A stretch of DNA of 64,000 nucleotides from Paraburkholderia sp. Tr-20389 (GTDB lineage Bacteria > Pseudomonadota > Gammaproteobacteria > Burkholderiales > Burkholderiaceae): NCBI RefSeq assembly GCF_017104565.1, contig NZ_JAAGPD010000022.1, forward strand, positions 93,301 through 157,300, written 5' to 3'. The notes under the pieces were generated by a model. That model worked only from the letters and a program-made list of their open reading frames with translations. It had not been told where the DNA came from and ran no database searches. Made by a program: the position numbers and the translations under genes. Positions 10,623 to 19,359 of this stretch are shown here, in pieces; within the stretch, counting starts at the first letter, position 1, and the number at the start of each line of letters is the position of its first letter.

Positions 10623-10888
10623 GCGCAGGCGAGTCTCGAGGCGACAACCGCCAGGGCGGCAAAGAAGCCGGCGCAGCCGCAAGGCGCGCCGGCTTCTTTG
10701 CGTCCGCTGCACTGCAACGCCCGGCGTGTGCCTCGCCGAGGCGCTTTCTGGCAGGACGCCTGCAAAAGCGGGGCCGACACGCTATCCTTATAGTCTCACC
10801 CGCAGCACCGAGATCGTCCGGACCGCGCAGCAGCGAACCGCGGCAGGCCCGGCGCCATTCACCGGCGCGCCAACTCATGGAGGTTCAC

Positions 10889-12994
10889 GTGCCCCGCAAG
10901 ACTCCTATCGAGCGATATCGGAACATCGGTATCAGTGCTCACATCGATGCCGGCAAGACCACCACCACCGAACGCATTCTTTTCTACACCGGCGTGACTC
11001 ACAAGATCGGCGAGGTTCACGACGGCGCGGCGACGATGGACTGGATGGAACAGGAGCAGGAGCGCGGCATCACGATCACGTCGGCGGCCACGACGGCCTT
11101 CTGGAAAGGCATGGCCGGCAACTATCCGGAGCACCGCATCAACATCATCGACACGCCGGGACACGTCGACTTCACGATCGAAGTCGAACGCTCGATGCGT
11201 GTGCTCGATGGCGCGTGCATGGTCTATGACTCGGTCGGCGGCGTGCAGCCGCAGTCCGAAACCGTGTGGCGCCAGGCGAACAAGTACAAGGTGCCGCGCA
11301 TCGCGTTCGTCAACAAGATGGACCGTGTCGGTGCGGACTTCTTCCGCGTGCAGAAGCAGATCGGCGAGCGCCTGAAAGGCGTGGCCGTGCCGATCCAGAT
11401 TCCCATCGGTGCGGAAGAGCACTTCCAGGGCGTCGTCGATCTCGTGAAGATGAAGGCGATCGTGTGGGACGACGAGAGCCAGGGCATCAAGTTCACGTAC
11501 GAAGAGATCCCCGACAACCTGAAGGAACTCGCGCACGAGTGGCGCGAAAAGATGGTCGAGGCAGCGGCGGAAGCGAGCGAAGAGATGCTCGAAAAGTACC
11601 TGACCGACCACGAGAGCCTGACGGAAGAAGAGATCAAGACGGGCCTGCGCAAGCGCACCATCGCGAACGAGATCGTGCCGATGCTGTGCGGCAGCGCGTT
11701 CAAGAACAAGGGCGTGCAGGCGATGCTCGACGCCGTGATCGACTATCTTCCCTCGCCTGTCGACGTGCCCGCGATTCTCGGCCACACGGAAGACGACAAG
11801 GAAGCGGAGCGTCATCCGAGCGACGACGAGCCGTTCTCGGCGCTCGCGTTCAAGATCATGACGGACCCGTTCGTCGGCCAGTTGATCTTTTTCCGCGTGT
11901 ACTCGGGCGTCGTCGAATCGGGCGACACCGTCTACAACCCGGTGAAGGAAAAGAAAGAGCGCCTCGGCCGTATTCTTCAGATGCACGCGAACGAGCGCAA
12001 AGAAATCAAGGAAGTGCGCGCGGGCGATATCGCGGCCGCGGTCGGTCTGAAGGAAGCGACCACGGGCGACACGTTGTGCGACCCGAACAACATCATCATT
12101 CTCGAGCGGATGATCTTCCCTGAGCCGGTGATCTCGCAGGCCGTCGAGCCGAAGACGAAGGTCGACCAGGAGAAGATGGGCATCGCGTTGAACCGTCTTG
12201 CACAGGAAGACCCGTCGTTCCGCGTGCAAACGGATGAAGAATCCGGCCAGACGATCATCTCGGGCATGGGCGAGTTGCACCTGGAAATTCTCGTCGACCG
12301 GATGAAGCGCGAGTTCGGTGTCGAGGCGACGGTGGGCAAGCCGCAGGTGGCGTATCGCGAGACTGTGCGCACGAAGGTCGAAGACATCGAAGGCAAGTTC
12401 GTCAAGCAGTCGGGCGGACGCGGTCAGTACGGTCACGCTGTGATCTCGCTCGAACCCGATCCGGGCAAGGGCTACGAGTTCATCGACGCGATCAAGGGCG
12501 GCGTGATTCCACGCGAATTCATTCCTGCCGTCGACAAGGGCATTCAGGAAACGCTCAAGGCTGGAGTGCTGGCTGGGTATCCTGTCGTGGACGTGAAGGT
12601 GACGCTGACCTTCGGGTCGTACCACGATGTCGACTCGAATGAAAACGCGTTCCGCATGGCTGGATCGATGGCGTTCAAGGAGGCAATGCGCAAGGCGAAG
12701 CCGGTGCTGCTCGAGCCGATGATGGCCGTCGAAGTGGAAACGCCCGAAGACTTCATGGGCAATGTCATGGGCGATTTGTCGGGACGACGTGGGATCGTGC
12801 AGGGCATGGAGGATATCGCCGGCGGCGGCGGCAAGCTCGTTCGGGCTGAAGTGCCGCTGTCCGAGATGTTCGGATACTCCACCTCGCTACGCTCGTTGAC
12901 GCAGGGGCGTGCGACCTACACCATGGAGTTCAAGCAGTACGCCGAGACACCGAACAACGTGTCCGAGGCGATTATTAATTCGAAGTCCAAGTAA
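10889..12994 (+). CDS. fusA: translation elongation factor G
   Basis: GTPase that drives ribosomal translocation and, with RRF, ribosome recycling. 701 residues, normal for Burkholderiales EF-G. G1 loop AHIDAGKTT (17-25), switch I RGITIT (59-64), DTPGH and NKMD motifs; then domains II-V ending in the conserved region after GGGGK. The GTG start (10889) has GGAGG 5 nt upstream; an ATG at 10877 (MEVHV) overlaps that Shine-Dalgarno and is less likely. It is not in the rpsL-rpsG-fusA-tuf context, so a second fusA may exist elsewhere. The element copy A begins soon after its terminator. Confidence 0.96.
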   Translation: MPRKTPIERYRNIGISAHIDAGKTTTTERILFYTGVTHKIGEVHDGAATMDWMEQEQERGITITSAATTAFWKGMAGNYPEHRINIIDTPGHVDFTIEVERSMRVLDGACMVYDSVGGVQPQSETVWRQANKYKVPRIAFVNKMDRVGADFFRVQKQIGERLKGVAVPIQIPIGAEEHFQGVVDLVKMKAIVWDDESQGIKFTYEEIPDNLKELAHEWREKMVEAAAEASEEMLEKYLTDHESLTEEEIKTGLRKRTIANEIVPMLCGSAFKNKGVQAMLDAVIDYLPSPVDVPAILGHTEDDKEAERHPSDDEPFSALAFKIMTDPFVGQLIFFRVYSGVVESGDTVYNPVKEKKERLGRILQMHANERKEIKEVRAGDIAAAVGLKEATTGDTLCDPNNIIILERMIFPEPVISQAVEPKTKVDQEKMGIALNRLAQEDPSFRVQTDEESGQTIISGMGELHLEILVDRMKREFGVEATVGKPQVAYRETVRTKVEDIEGKFVKQSGGRGQYGHAVISLEPDPGKGYEFIDAIKGGVIPREFIPAVDKGIQETLKAGVLAGYPVVDVKVTLTFGSYHDVDSNENAFRMAGSMAFKEAMRKAKPVLLEPMMAVEVETPEDFMGNVMGDLSGRRGIVQGMEDIAGGGGKLVRAEVPLSEMFGYSTSLRSLTQGRATYTMEFKQYAETPNNVSEAIINSKSK

Positions 12995-13022
12995 GTTTTT
13001 TTTATCGCTCTTCGAGAGCAGG

Positions 13023-13050
13023 GGCCCGTTCTTTTGGACGGGCCTTTTTT
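13023..13050 (+). terminator. fusA terminator
   Basis: Stem GGCCCGT (13023-13029) and ACGGGCC (13038-13044), 8-nt loop, then six T. It is 28 bp after the fusA stop. Confidence 0.88.
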
Positions 13051-13081
13051 GTTTTTTGCGGGTTGCTGTGAGGTGGCGTCT

Positions 13082-13231
13082 GCGGTTTGGCTTTTCGCTG
13101 GCATTCGCGGGTTGGCTTTTCGCTGGCATCCGCGGTTTGGCTTTTCGCTGGCATTCGCGGTTTGGCTTTTCGCTGGCATTCGCGGTTTGGCTTTTCGCTG
13201 GCATTCGCGGTTTGGCTTTTCGCTGGCATTC
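13082..13231. repeat. 25-bp tandem repeat, six units
   Basis: Six head-to-tail 25-bp units, each starting GCGGTTTGGCTTTTCGCTGG. Units 1 and 3-6 are identical; unit 2 has two changes. A partial seventh unit runs into the left end of element copy A, whose own border sequence (CGCTGGCATTCGCGGTTTG) is the repeat motif. So the repeat looks like an expansion of the element's edge. The plus strand of each unit is T-rich with one or two A. Because 25 is not a multiple of 3, long frames cross it on the minus strand, but they read as a mechanical 25-residue repeat and are not credible genes. Confidence 0.92.
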
Positions 13232-13238
13232 GCGGTTT

Positions 13239-13852
13239 GCTTCTGGTTTGCTGGCGTTGCCCCTGTGCGGGGCGGCACTTACTTTCTTTGCCGCCGCAAA
13301 GAAAGTAAGCAAAGAAAGCGGGCTCACACCGCCAGCCCGTGTGATTGCCTGCGGGCCCCCAACGGGTCCCGCACTCCACACGGCAACACTTTGTTTTGCG
13401 CCCGTTACAGGCGCCTTGAACAGGCGCATCACCCACTCCACTCACCCGCAGGCAGCCAGCGGCAGTGACTCGTCTGCGCCGCCCAGGTGGCAAACTGTGT
13501 GTCGGTTGTCGCGCCGTATGCGTTGGCGATCCTACGACACCGATCCCGCTTTTCCGTCCGGAGTGGTGCACTTCCATCGCGACGGCCTACACACAGTTTG
13601 CCACCTGGGCGGCCGCGAACGCCTGGTAACGCGGCCCGTGACGCGAGAGTGTGAAGTGGGTGATGCGTGAGTTAGCACGCTGGCAACGGGCGGAAAGTAG
13701 CGTGTTGCCGCGTGGAGCGTAAGAACCGTCGGGGGCCCGCAGGCAACAACACGGGCTGGCGGTGTGAGCCCGCTTTCTTTGCTTACTTTCTTTGCGGCGG
13801 CAAAGAAAGTAAGTGCCGCCCCGCACAGGGGCAACGCCAGCAAACCAGAAGC
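13239..13852. repeat. long inverted-repeat element, copy A
   Basis: 614-bp imperfect palindrome in the fusA-cupin gap. Outer arms 13239-13360 and 13731-13852 (122 bp each) are reverse complements with 2 mismatches. Each arm holds a perfect 14-bp hairpin with a 4-nt loop (13278-13309 and 13782-13813; stem CTTACTTTCTTTGC). Inner arms 13478-13502 and 13589-13613 are perfect 25-bp inverted repeats starting GCCGCCCAGGTGGCAAACTG. They flank an 86-bp centre. The DNA between outer and inner arms is a diverged inverted repeat (shared cores such as GCGCATCACCCACT). Border similarity extends right to about 13867. A second copy is at 60226-60810. No transposase and no clear target duplication were seen. 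It resembles a fold-back or MITE-like element, but mobility is inference. Confidence 0.85.
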
Positions 13853-13951
13853 AAAACGCGGATGCCACTCCCGGCAATTAAAACATCAAATTTTTGACCA
13901 TGCCAGAATGGCAAAGCAAACCGCGAGAGCAAGGAGCAAAGGAGACAAGCC

Positions 13952-14440
13952 ATGTCACACGACGACCAGCGAGCCAGCACCGACTGGCGCACCAACGGCG
14001 TCAAGGTCATCAAAGCCGACCAGCTGGACACGAACACACCGCAAACGCCCGGCATGAACCGCGCAGCAGCAATCAACGCCGCCCGCGCGGGAGCGCAAAA
14101 GCTATGGGCCGGCACGGTAACCATCCACCCAAATGCAAAAACAGGCGCGCACCACCACGGCGCGCTAGAAAGCGTGATTTACGTCGTGCGCGGACATGCC
14201 CGCATGCGCTGGGGCGAACATCTGGAATTCACCGCCGAAGCCGGCCCCGGCGACTTCATCTTCGTGCCGCCCTATGTGCCGCATCAAGAAATCAACGCGA
14301 GCACCGACGATCCGCTCGAATGCGTGCTCGTGCGCAGCGACAACGAAGCCGTCGTCGTGAATCTCAACATCGATGCCGTCGAACAACCCGAGACCGTCTA
14401 CTGGGTCGACCCCATCCACAAGCATCCACACGATCACTGA
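13952..14440 (+). CDS. cupin-domain protein
   Basis: 162-residue single-domain cupin. The metal-binding motif is present: HHHG with His67-69, Glu73, and the later His111 in PPYVPHQE. This gives the usual three-His/one-Glu site. The reaction is unknown; similar small cupins are isomerases, dioxygenases or sugar-binding proteins. The start has two Shine-Dalgarno-like runs (AAGGAGCAAAGGAG). It is followed after 28 bp by a nickel/cobalt transporter, likely in one operon. The first 70 codons are unusual: about 16 end in A and only one in T, a skew lost in the second half (see findings). Confidence 0.85.
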   Translation: MSHDDQRASTDWRTNGVKVIKADQLDTNTPQTPGMNRAAAINAARAGAQKLWAGTVTIHPNAKTGAHHHGALESVIYVVRGHARMRWGEHLEFTAEAGPGDFIFVPPYVPHQEINASTDDPLECVLVRSDNEAVVVNLNIDAVEQPETVYWVDPIHKHPHDH

Positions 14441-14468
14441 CGCCCTCACCGTCCCTCACCACGCCCAC

Positions 14469-15488
14469 ATGACGCCGACTCTCTCCCTGCGCCCTCGCCT
14501 CGTCACGCTGTACGCCGGACTGATCGCCGCCAATCTCGCCGCGTGGGGGTGGGCGCTGATCGCGTTTCGCCACTATCCGCTGCTGCTCGGCACCGCGCTG
14601 CTCGCCTATGGATTCGGTCTGCGCCACGCCGTCGACGCCGATCACATCGCCGCGATCGACGCCGTCACGCGCAAGCTGATGCAGGAAGGCAAACGCCCGC
14701 TCGGCGTCGGGCTCGCGTTCTCGCTCGGACACTCGACCATCGTGCTCGCGGCCACGGTCGGCATCGCGTTGACGGCGCTCTCGCTGCATGGGCGCTTCGA
14801 GGCATTTCATGCCGTCGGCGGCACCATCGGCACGATCGTGTCGTCCGTCTTTCTGCTCGTGCTCGCAGGCGTGAACCTCGTCATCCTGCGCGACGTGTGG
14901 CGACGCTACCGGCACGTGCAACAAGGCGGACAACTGACGCACGACGACGCCGCGCGCAGTGCGCCCGCCGGCCTCCTGTCGCGTGCGCTCAAGCCGCTCT
15001 TCAGGCTCGTGACGAAAAGCTGGCATATGTACCCCGTCGGCGTGCTGTTCGGCCTCGGCTTCGACACGGCAACGGAAATCGGCCTGCTCGCGATCGCCGC
15101 GGCCGAAGCCGGCAAGGGTCTGCCGCTCTATTCGATCCTCGTGTTTCCCGCGCTCTTCACGGCAGGCATGACCCTGGTCGATTCCACCGATAACGTGCTG
15201 ATGGTTCACGCATACAGTTGGGCAATGGACGACCCCAAGCGCAAGCTCTACTACAACGCCAGCATCACGTTCGTGTCGGCCATCGTCGCGATCGCGATCG
15301 GCGGCATCGAGGCACTCGGTTTGCTAGCAGACAAACTGGGACTCAGCGGCAGCGCGTGGGACGCAGTGGCGGCCGTCAACGAGCGCTTCGGGATGCTGGG
15401 CTACGGCATCGTCAGCGTGTTCATGCTGTGCTGGATCGGCTCGATCCTGTTTCATCGCTGGCGCAAGCCCGCAGCGGCCAGCCATTAG
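14469..15488 (+). CDS. nickel/cobalt transporter, NiCoT (HoxN/NixA) family
   Basis: Inner-membrane permease for Ni2+ or Co2+, 339 residues with about eight membrane helices. The signature RHAVDADHI (His53 to His59, H-x4-D-H) in helix II is the metal selectivity motif. LGFDTATEIGLL and DSTDNVLMVHAYSWA are the other conserved blocks. The ATG at 14469 is preferred because a longer frame from 14373 overlaps the cupin. Nickel versus cobalt preference cannot be read; no urease or hydrogenase gene lies nearby. Confidence 0.9.
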   Translation: MTPTLSLRPRLVTLYAGLIAANLAAWGWALIAFRHYPLLLGTALLAYGFGLRHAVDADHIAAIDAVTRKLMQEGKRPLGVGLAFSLGHSTIVLAATVGIALTALSLHGRFEAFHAVGGTIGTIVSSVFLLVLAGVNLVILRDVWRRYRHVQQGGQLTHDDAARSAPAGLLSRALKPLFRLVTKSWHMYPVGVLFGLGFDTATEIGLLAIAAAEAGKGLPLYSILVFPALFTAGMTLVDSTDNVLMVHAYSWAMDDPKRKLYYNASITFVSAIVAIAIGGIEALGLLADKLGLSGSAWDAVAAVNERFGMLGYGIVSVFMLCWIGSILFHRWRKPAAASH

Positions 15489-15735
15489 CATACCGACGCC
15501 CAGGCGCCGCAAAAGGCGCCGCAGCGCGCCACCCGACGGGCTTCGCGCGCCGCGCCGTTGTGCGTACGACACAACTCTCGCCCCGGATTCGTCTGAAGGG
15601 AACCGTGCGCCGTAGCGAATGCTCCCAATAAGGAGGCAATCGCTTACACTGAACCCGCATCGTGATCGCAGTACCACCGCAGCGCCCGCGCCTTTGCGCA
15701 CGGCGTCCCAACAGAACGGATCGGACCCACCATCG

Positions 15736-17421
15736 ATGAAGAATTCCGCGGACCCGCGTTTTGCGCCTCGCCTGGCAGAATCAGTTGACCTGGAGGCGAC
15801 GCGCGTCGGCGCCGACGCTCACGGCAACCACGCCATCGACGAATTCCTCGCAGGCCGTCTCACGCGGCGCGAACTGCTGCGCTATGCCAGCGTGATCGGG
15901 ATGTCGCTCGCGGGCGGCAGTCTGCTCACGCCACGCAGCGCGCGCGCCCAGGGCGCTGCCGGCGCCAACGCGACGATCCGCGTCGCGCATCTGACGCCCG
16001 CGGGCGCCGTCGATCCGATGACCGTCACCGATGCCGCGAGTCTCTGCCTGCTCAATCAGACGGGCGAATTCCTGATCGACGACGACGGCGAAAAGCAGAC
16101 GCTCAAGCCCGCACTCGCGCTGTCGTGGAAGCCCAACGACAAGGGCGACGTGTGGACCTTCAAGCTGCGCGAGAACGTGAAATTCCACGATGGCCAGACC
16201 TTCACCGCGAAGGACGTCGCCGCGACGTTCGACCGGCTCGCCGATCCCGCCGCCGGCTCGGCTGCGCTGTCGACCTTGAAGGGCGTGCTGTCGAAGGGCA
16301 ACACGAAGGTCGTCGACGATCACACCGTCGCGTTCCATCTCGACGCGCCCAACGGCAATTTCCCGTACTACGTCTCGTCGGACAACTACAACGCGGTGAT
16401 CCTGCCCGCGAACTACACGGGCAACTACGAGAAGACCTTCATCGGTACGGGTCCGTTCAAGCTCGAAAAGTATCAGGCGAAAGTAGGCGCGTCGTTCGTG
16501 CGCAATCCCGACTACTGGGGCGACAAGGCCTTGCCGCAGCGCGTGCAGTTCACCTTCTATGCGGACCAGCAGGCGCAGATTCTCGCGCTGCAAGGCCATC
16601 AGGCCGACGTGATGGGCACCTTCACCGTGCAGGGCGGACAGGGCCTGATGAACAACCCCGAGTTCAAGGTGATCGGCGTGAAGTCGAGTGCCCATCGGCA
16701 GATACACATGCGCGTCGACAGCCCGCAGTTCAAGGACAAGCGCGTGCGCCAGGCGCTCGCGCTGTCGCTCGATCGCGAGGTGATCGTCAAAGGTCTCTTC
16801 AAGGGCCGCGCGCAGGTCGGCAACGACAGCCCGTTCGCGCCCGCGTTTCCGTCGTCGGATGCCGGCGTGCCGCAGCGCAGGATCGATGTCGCGAAGGCGA
16901 AGCAGTTGCTCGCGCAGGCGGGCGTGCCGAACGGCTTCGACGTGACGCTCACCACCGAAAAATACATGGAGATTCCCGACCTTGCCGTCGTCGTGCAGAA
17001 CTACGCGAAGGCCGTCGGCATCCGCATCAATCTGAAGGTCGAAAGCCAGTCGCAGTACTACGGCTCGGGCACGCCGGGCAAATCGGACTGGCTCGATTCG
17101 CCGCTCGGCATCACCGACTACGGCAGCCGCGGCGTGCCGAACGTGTTCCTGAGCGCGCCTTTGACGAGCGGCGGCACGTGGAACGCCGCGCACTTCAAGA
17201 ACCCGCAATACGACAAGCTGGTTGCCGACTACGTCGCGGCGCTCGATGTCGCCGGGCAAAAGAAAGTGTCCGCGCAGATCCAGACGCTGCTGCTCGACGA
17301 AACGCCCGTGATCTTCCCGTTCTTCTACGATCAGCTGATCGCCGCGCGCAAGCAGTTGAACGGCGTGCGCTTCACGGCGATCGCGCAGTTGTATTTCGAT
17401 CGCGCGACGCTCGCGGCCTGA
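15736..17421 (+). CDS. ABC transporter substrate-binding protein, family 5 (peptide type)
   Basis: Periplasmic solute-binding protein of the DppA/OppA type, 561 residues. A Tat-like signal occurs unusually far in: LTRRELLRYASVIGMSLAGG with Arg44-Arg45, then cleavage near ARAQ (69-72). The mature protein has WTFKLRENVKFHDGQTFTAKDV-type sequence (motif KFHDG) and ALSLDREV, typical of SBP_bac_5. It starts a four-gene importer operon. The ligand is unknown; oligopeptides, dipeptides or glutathione-like compounds are the family's usual cargo. Confidence 0.92.
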   Translation: MKNSADPRFAPRLAESVDLEATRVGADAHGNHAIDEFLAGRLTRRELLRYASVIGMSLAGGSLLTPRSARAQGAAGANATIRVAHLTPAGAVDPMTVTDAASLCLLNQTGEFLIDDDGEKQTLKPALALSWKPNDKGDVWTFKLRENVKFHDGQTFTAKDVAATFDRLADPAAGSAALSTLKGVLSKGNTKVVDDHTVAFHLDAPNGNFPYYVSSDNYNAVILPANYTGNYEKTFIGTGPFKLEKYQAKVGASFVRNPDYWGDKALPQRVQFTFYADQQAQILALQGHQADVMGTFTVQGGQGLMNNPEFKVIGVKSSAHRQIHMRVDSPQFKDKRVRQALALSLDREVIVKGLFKGRAQVGNDSPFAPAFPSSDAGVPQRRIDVAKAKQLLAQAGVPNGFDVTLTTEKYMEIPDLAVVVQNYAKAVGIRINLKVESQSQYYGSGTPGKSDWLDSPLGITDYGSRGVPNVFLSAPLTSGGTWNAAHFKNPQYDKLVADYVAALDVAGQKKVSAQIQTLLLDETPVIFPFFYDQLIAARKQLNGVRFTAIAQLYFDRATLAA

Positions 17422-17452
17422 TTGCGCGCGACGCGGCGAGCAAGGGATAGCG

Positions 17453-18463
17453 ATGTCGACGACGGTTTCCTCATCCGTGGCTCGCGGCTCAGGCGGCAGC
17501 GCAGCGCGTATCGCGCGCTTCGTCGCGACGCGCGTCGGCCTGTCGCTGATCACGTTGTGGCTGCTGTCGGTGATCGTGTTCGCGGGCGGCCAGTTGCTGC
17601 CGGGCGACATCGGCCGCGCGATTCTCGGCCCCCTCGCCGATGCGCGAGCCGTCGCTGCGCTCAATCATCAGCTAGGCGCGGACCGGCCGCTCCTCACGCA
17701 GTACACGCAGTGGATCACCCATTTCGTGCAGGGCGACATGGGCGTGTCGTACGTGTTCCGAGAACCCGTTGCGCAGTTCGTCGGCAGCGCGCTCGCGAAC
17801 TCGGCGAAGCTCGGCCTGCTCGCGTTCGTGGTGGTCGTGCCGCTCGGCATCGCGGGCGGCGTGTGGGCCGCGATGCACGCGGGACGCTGGCTGGATCGCA
17901 CGATCAGCATCGCCGGATTGTCGGCGACCGTCGTGCCCGAGTTCGTGTCGTCGATCGTGCTGATTCTCGTGTTCGGCGTGTGGCTGCAATGGCTGCCCAT
18001 CGATGCATCGTATCCGCCCGGCGCAGGCATCTTCACGCAACTGAAGCATCTGGTTCTGCCCGTGCTTCCGCTCGTGCTCGTGTTCTTCGGCTATATCGCG
18101 CGGATGGCGCGCGCCGGCACCGTCGAAGCGCTCGACGCCGACTACACGCGCACTGCGATCCTCAAGGGACTGCCGCCGCATATCGTCATCTTCCGGCACG
18201 TGCTGCGCAATGCACTGCTGCCGACCATCACCGTCGCCGCGACGCAGCTCGGCTACATGATCGGCGGCCTCGTCGTCGTGGAGACGCTGTTCCACTATCA
18301 GGGGATCGGCTCGCTGATCTACAACGCCGCGAAGGCTAAGGACTTTCCGATGCTCGAAGCCGGCGTACTGACGATCGGCGTCGTCTACACGCTCGCCAAT
18401 CTCGTCGCCGATGGACTGTACGTGCTGCTCAATCCGCGTCTGCGCGTGAGGAGCGCCGAATGA
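17453..18463 (+). CDS. ABC transporter permease, DppB type
   Basis: 336-residue inner-membrane permease with six predicted helices. The N-terminal helix region RVGLSLITLWLLSVIVF and the cytoplasmic EAA loop (DYTRTAILKGLPPHIVIFRHVLRNALLP, cited by DYTRTAILKGL) that contacts the ATPase are clear. It follows the binding protein by 31 bp and overlaps the next permease by 4 bp (ATGA). Confidence 0.92.
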   Translation: MSTTVSSSVARGSGGSAARIARFVATRVGLSLITLWLLSVIVFAGGQLLPGDIGRAILGPLADARAVAALNHQLGADRPLLTQYTQWITHFVQGDMGVSYVFREPVAQFVGSALANSAKLGLLAFVVVVPLGIAGGVWAAMHAGRWLDRTISIAGLSATVVPEFVSSIVLILVFGVWLQWLPIDASYPPGAGIFTQLKHLVLPVLPLVLVFFGYIARMARAGTVEALDADYTRTAILKGLPPHIVIFRHVLRNALLPTITVAATQLGYMIGGLVVVETLFHYQGIGSLIYNAAKAKDFPMLEAGVLTIGVVYTLANLVADGLYVLLNPRLRVRSAE

Positions 18464-19359
18464 GCACGAGCACGCCTTCGACGCAGCAGACACCACAGAC
18501 GCCCGCCAAGCCGTCGCCGCCGCGAGCGCATGACAGCCGCCATGACGTGCTGCGCGCGTTGCTGCGCTCGCCGACCTTCGTCGTCGGCGCGCTGATCGTG
18601 CTGTGGTGGATCGTGTGCGCGATTGCCGGCGTGTGGATCGCGCCGCTCGACCCCTATGCATCCGATCCTTTGAACTCGCTCACGCCGCCCGCGCACGACC
18701 ACTGGTTCGGCACCGATCAGCTGGGCCGCGACGTACTCTCGCGCGTGATCGTCGGCGCTCGCGACATCCTGACGATCGCCCCGCTCGCGACCTTGCTCGG
18801 CACACTCGCGGGCACGGCGCTCGGTCTCGTGGTCGGCTACTTCGACGGCTGGGTCGACAACGTGGTCGGACGCGCGATCGATGCCGTGCTCGCGCTGCCC
18901 CTCGTGATCGTCGCGCTGCTTGCGCTCGCTGCGGTGGGCGCGTCGAACTTCACGGTGATTCTCGTGATCGGCATCACGTTCACACCGATTACGGCCCGCA
19001 CGGTGCGCGCCGCCGTGTTCGCGGAACGGCATCTCGACTACGTGGCTGCTGCGCAATTGCGCGGCGAGAACGCGCTCTACATCATGTTCGCCGAGATTCT
19101 GCCGAACGTACTGCCGCCCATCATCGTCGAAGCGACGGTGCGGCTCGGTTACGCGATCTTCGCTGTCGCGACGCTGTCGTTTCTCGGCTTCGGTATCCAG
19201 CCGCCGTCCGCCGACTGGGGCCTCGCGCTGTCCGAGTCGTACACGCTGATGGCAGGTGGCGCGTGGTGGACGGTCGTGTTCGATGCCGCCGCCATTGCTT
19301 CGCTGGTGGTTGGCGTGAACCTGATCGCGGATGCCGTGCAGGGAGCCGTCGACGCATGA
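18460..19359 (+). CDS. ABC transporter permease, DppC type
   Basis: 299-residue second permease. It has the N-terminal OppC-type segment with LAPLDPYASDPL-like sequence (here IAPLDPYASDPL) and HWFGTDQLGRDVLSRVIVGAR, the family signature. The EAA loop is LDYVAAAQLRGENALYIMF. It overlaps both neighbours by 4 bp, so the operon is translationally coupled. Confidence 0.93.
   Translation: MSTSTPSTQQTPQTPAKPSPPRAHDSRHDVLRALLRSPTFVVGALIVLWWIVCAIAGVWIAPLDPYASDPLNSLTPPAHDHWFGTDQLGRDVLSRVIVGARDILTIAPLATLLGTLAGTALGLVVGYFDGWVDNVVGRAIDAVLALPLVIVALLALAAVGASNFTVILVIGITFTPITARTVRAAVFAERHLDYVAAAQLRGENALYIMFAEILPNVLPPIIVEATVRLGYAIFAVATLSFLGFGIQPPSADWGLALSESYTLMAGGAWWTVVFDAAAIASLVVGVNLIADAVQGAVDA

Noticed and set aside
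13082-13231. CRISPR array
   Set aside because: The 25-bp units are directly adjacent with no spacers, and no cas gene is present.
12887-13670. Several long frames over the tandem repeat and element copy A on both strands
   Set aside because: They read as a 25-residue mechanical repeat or as the LPLCGAALTFFAAAKKVS peptide, which arises from both arms on both strands; no ribosome binding site, no codon bias.
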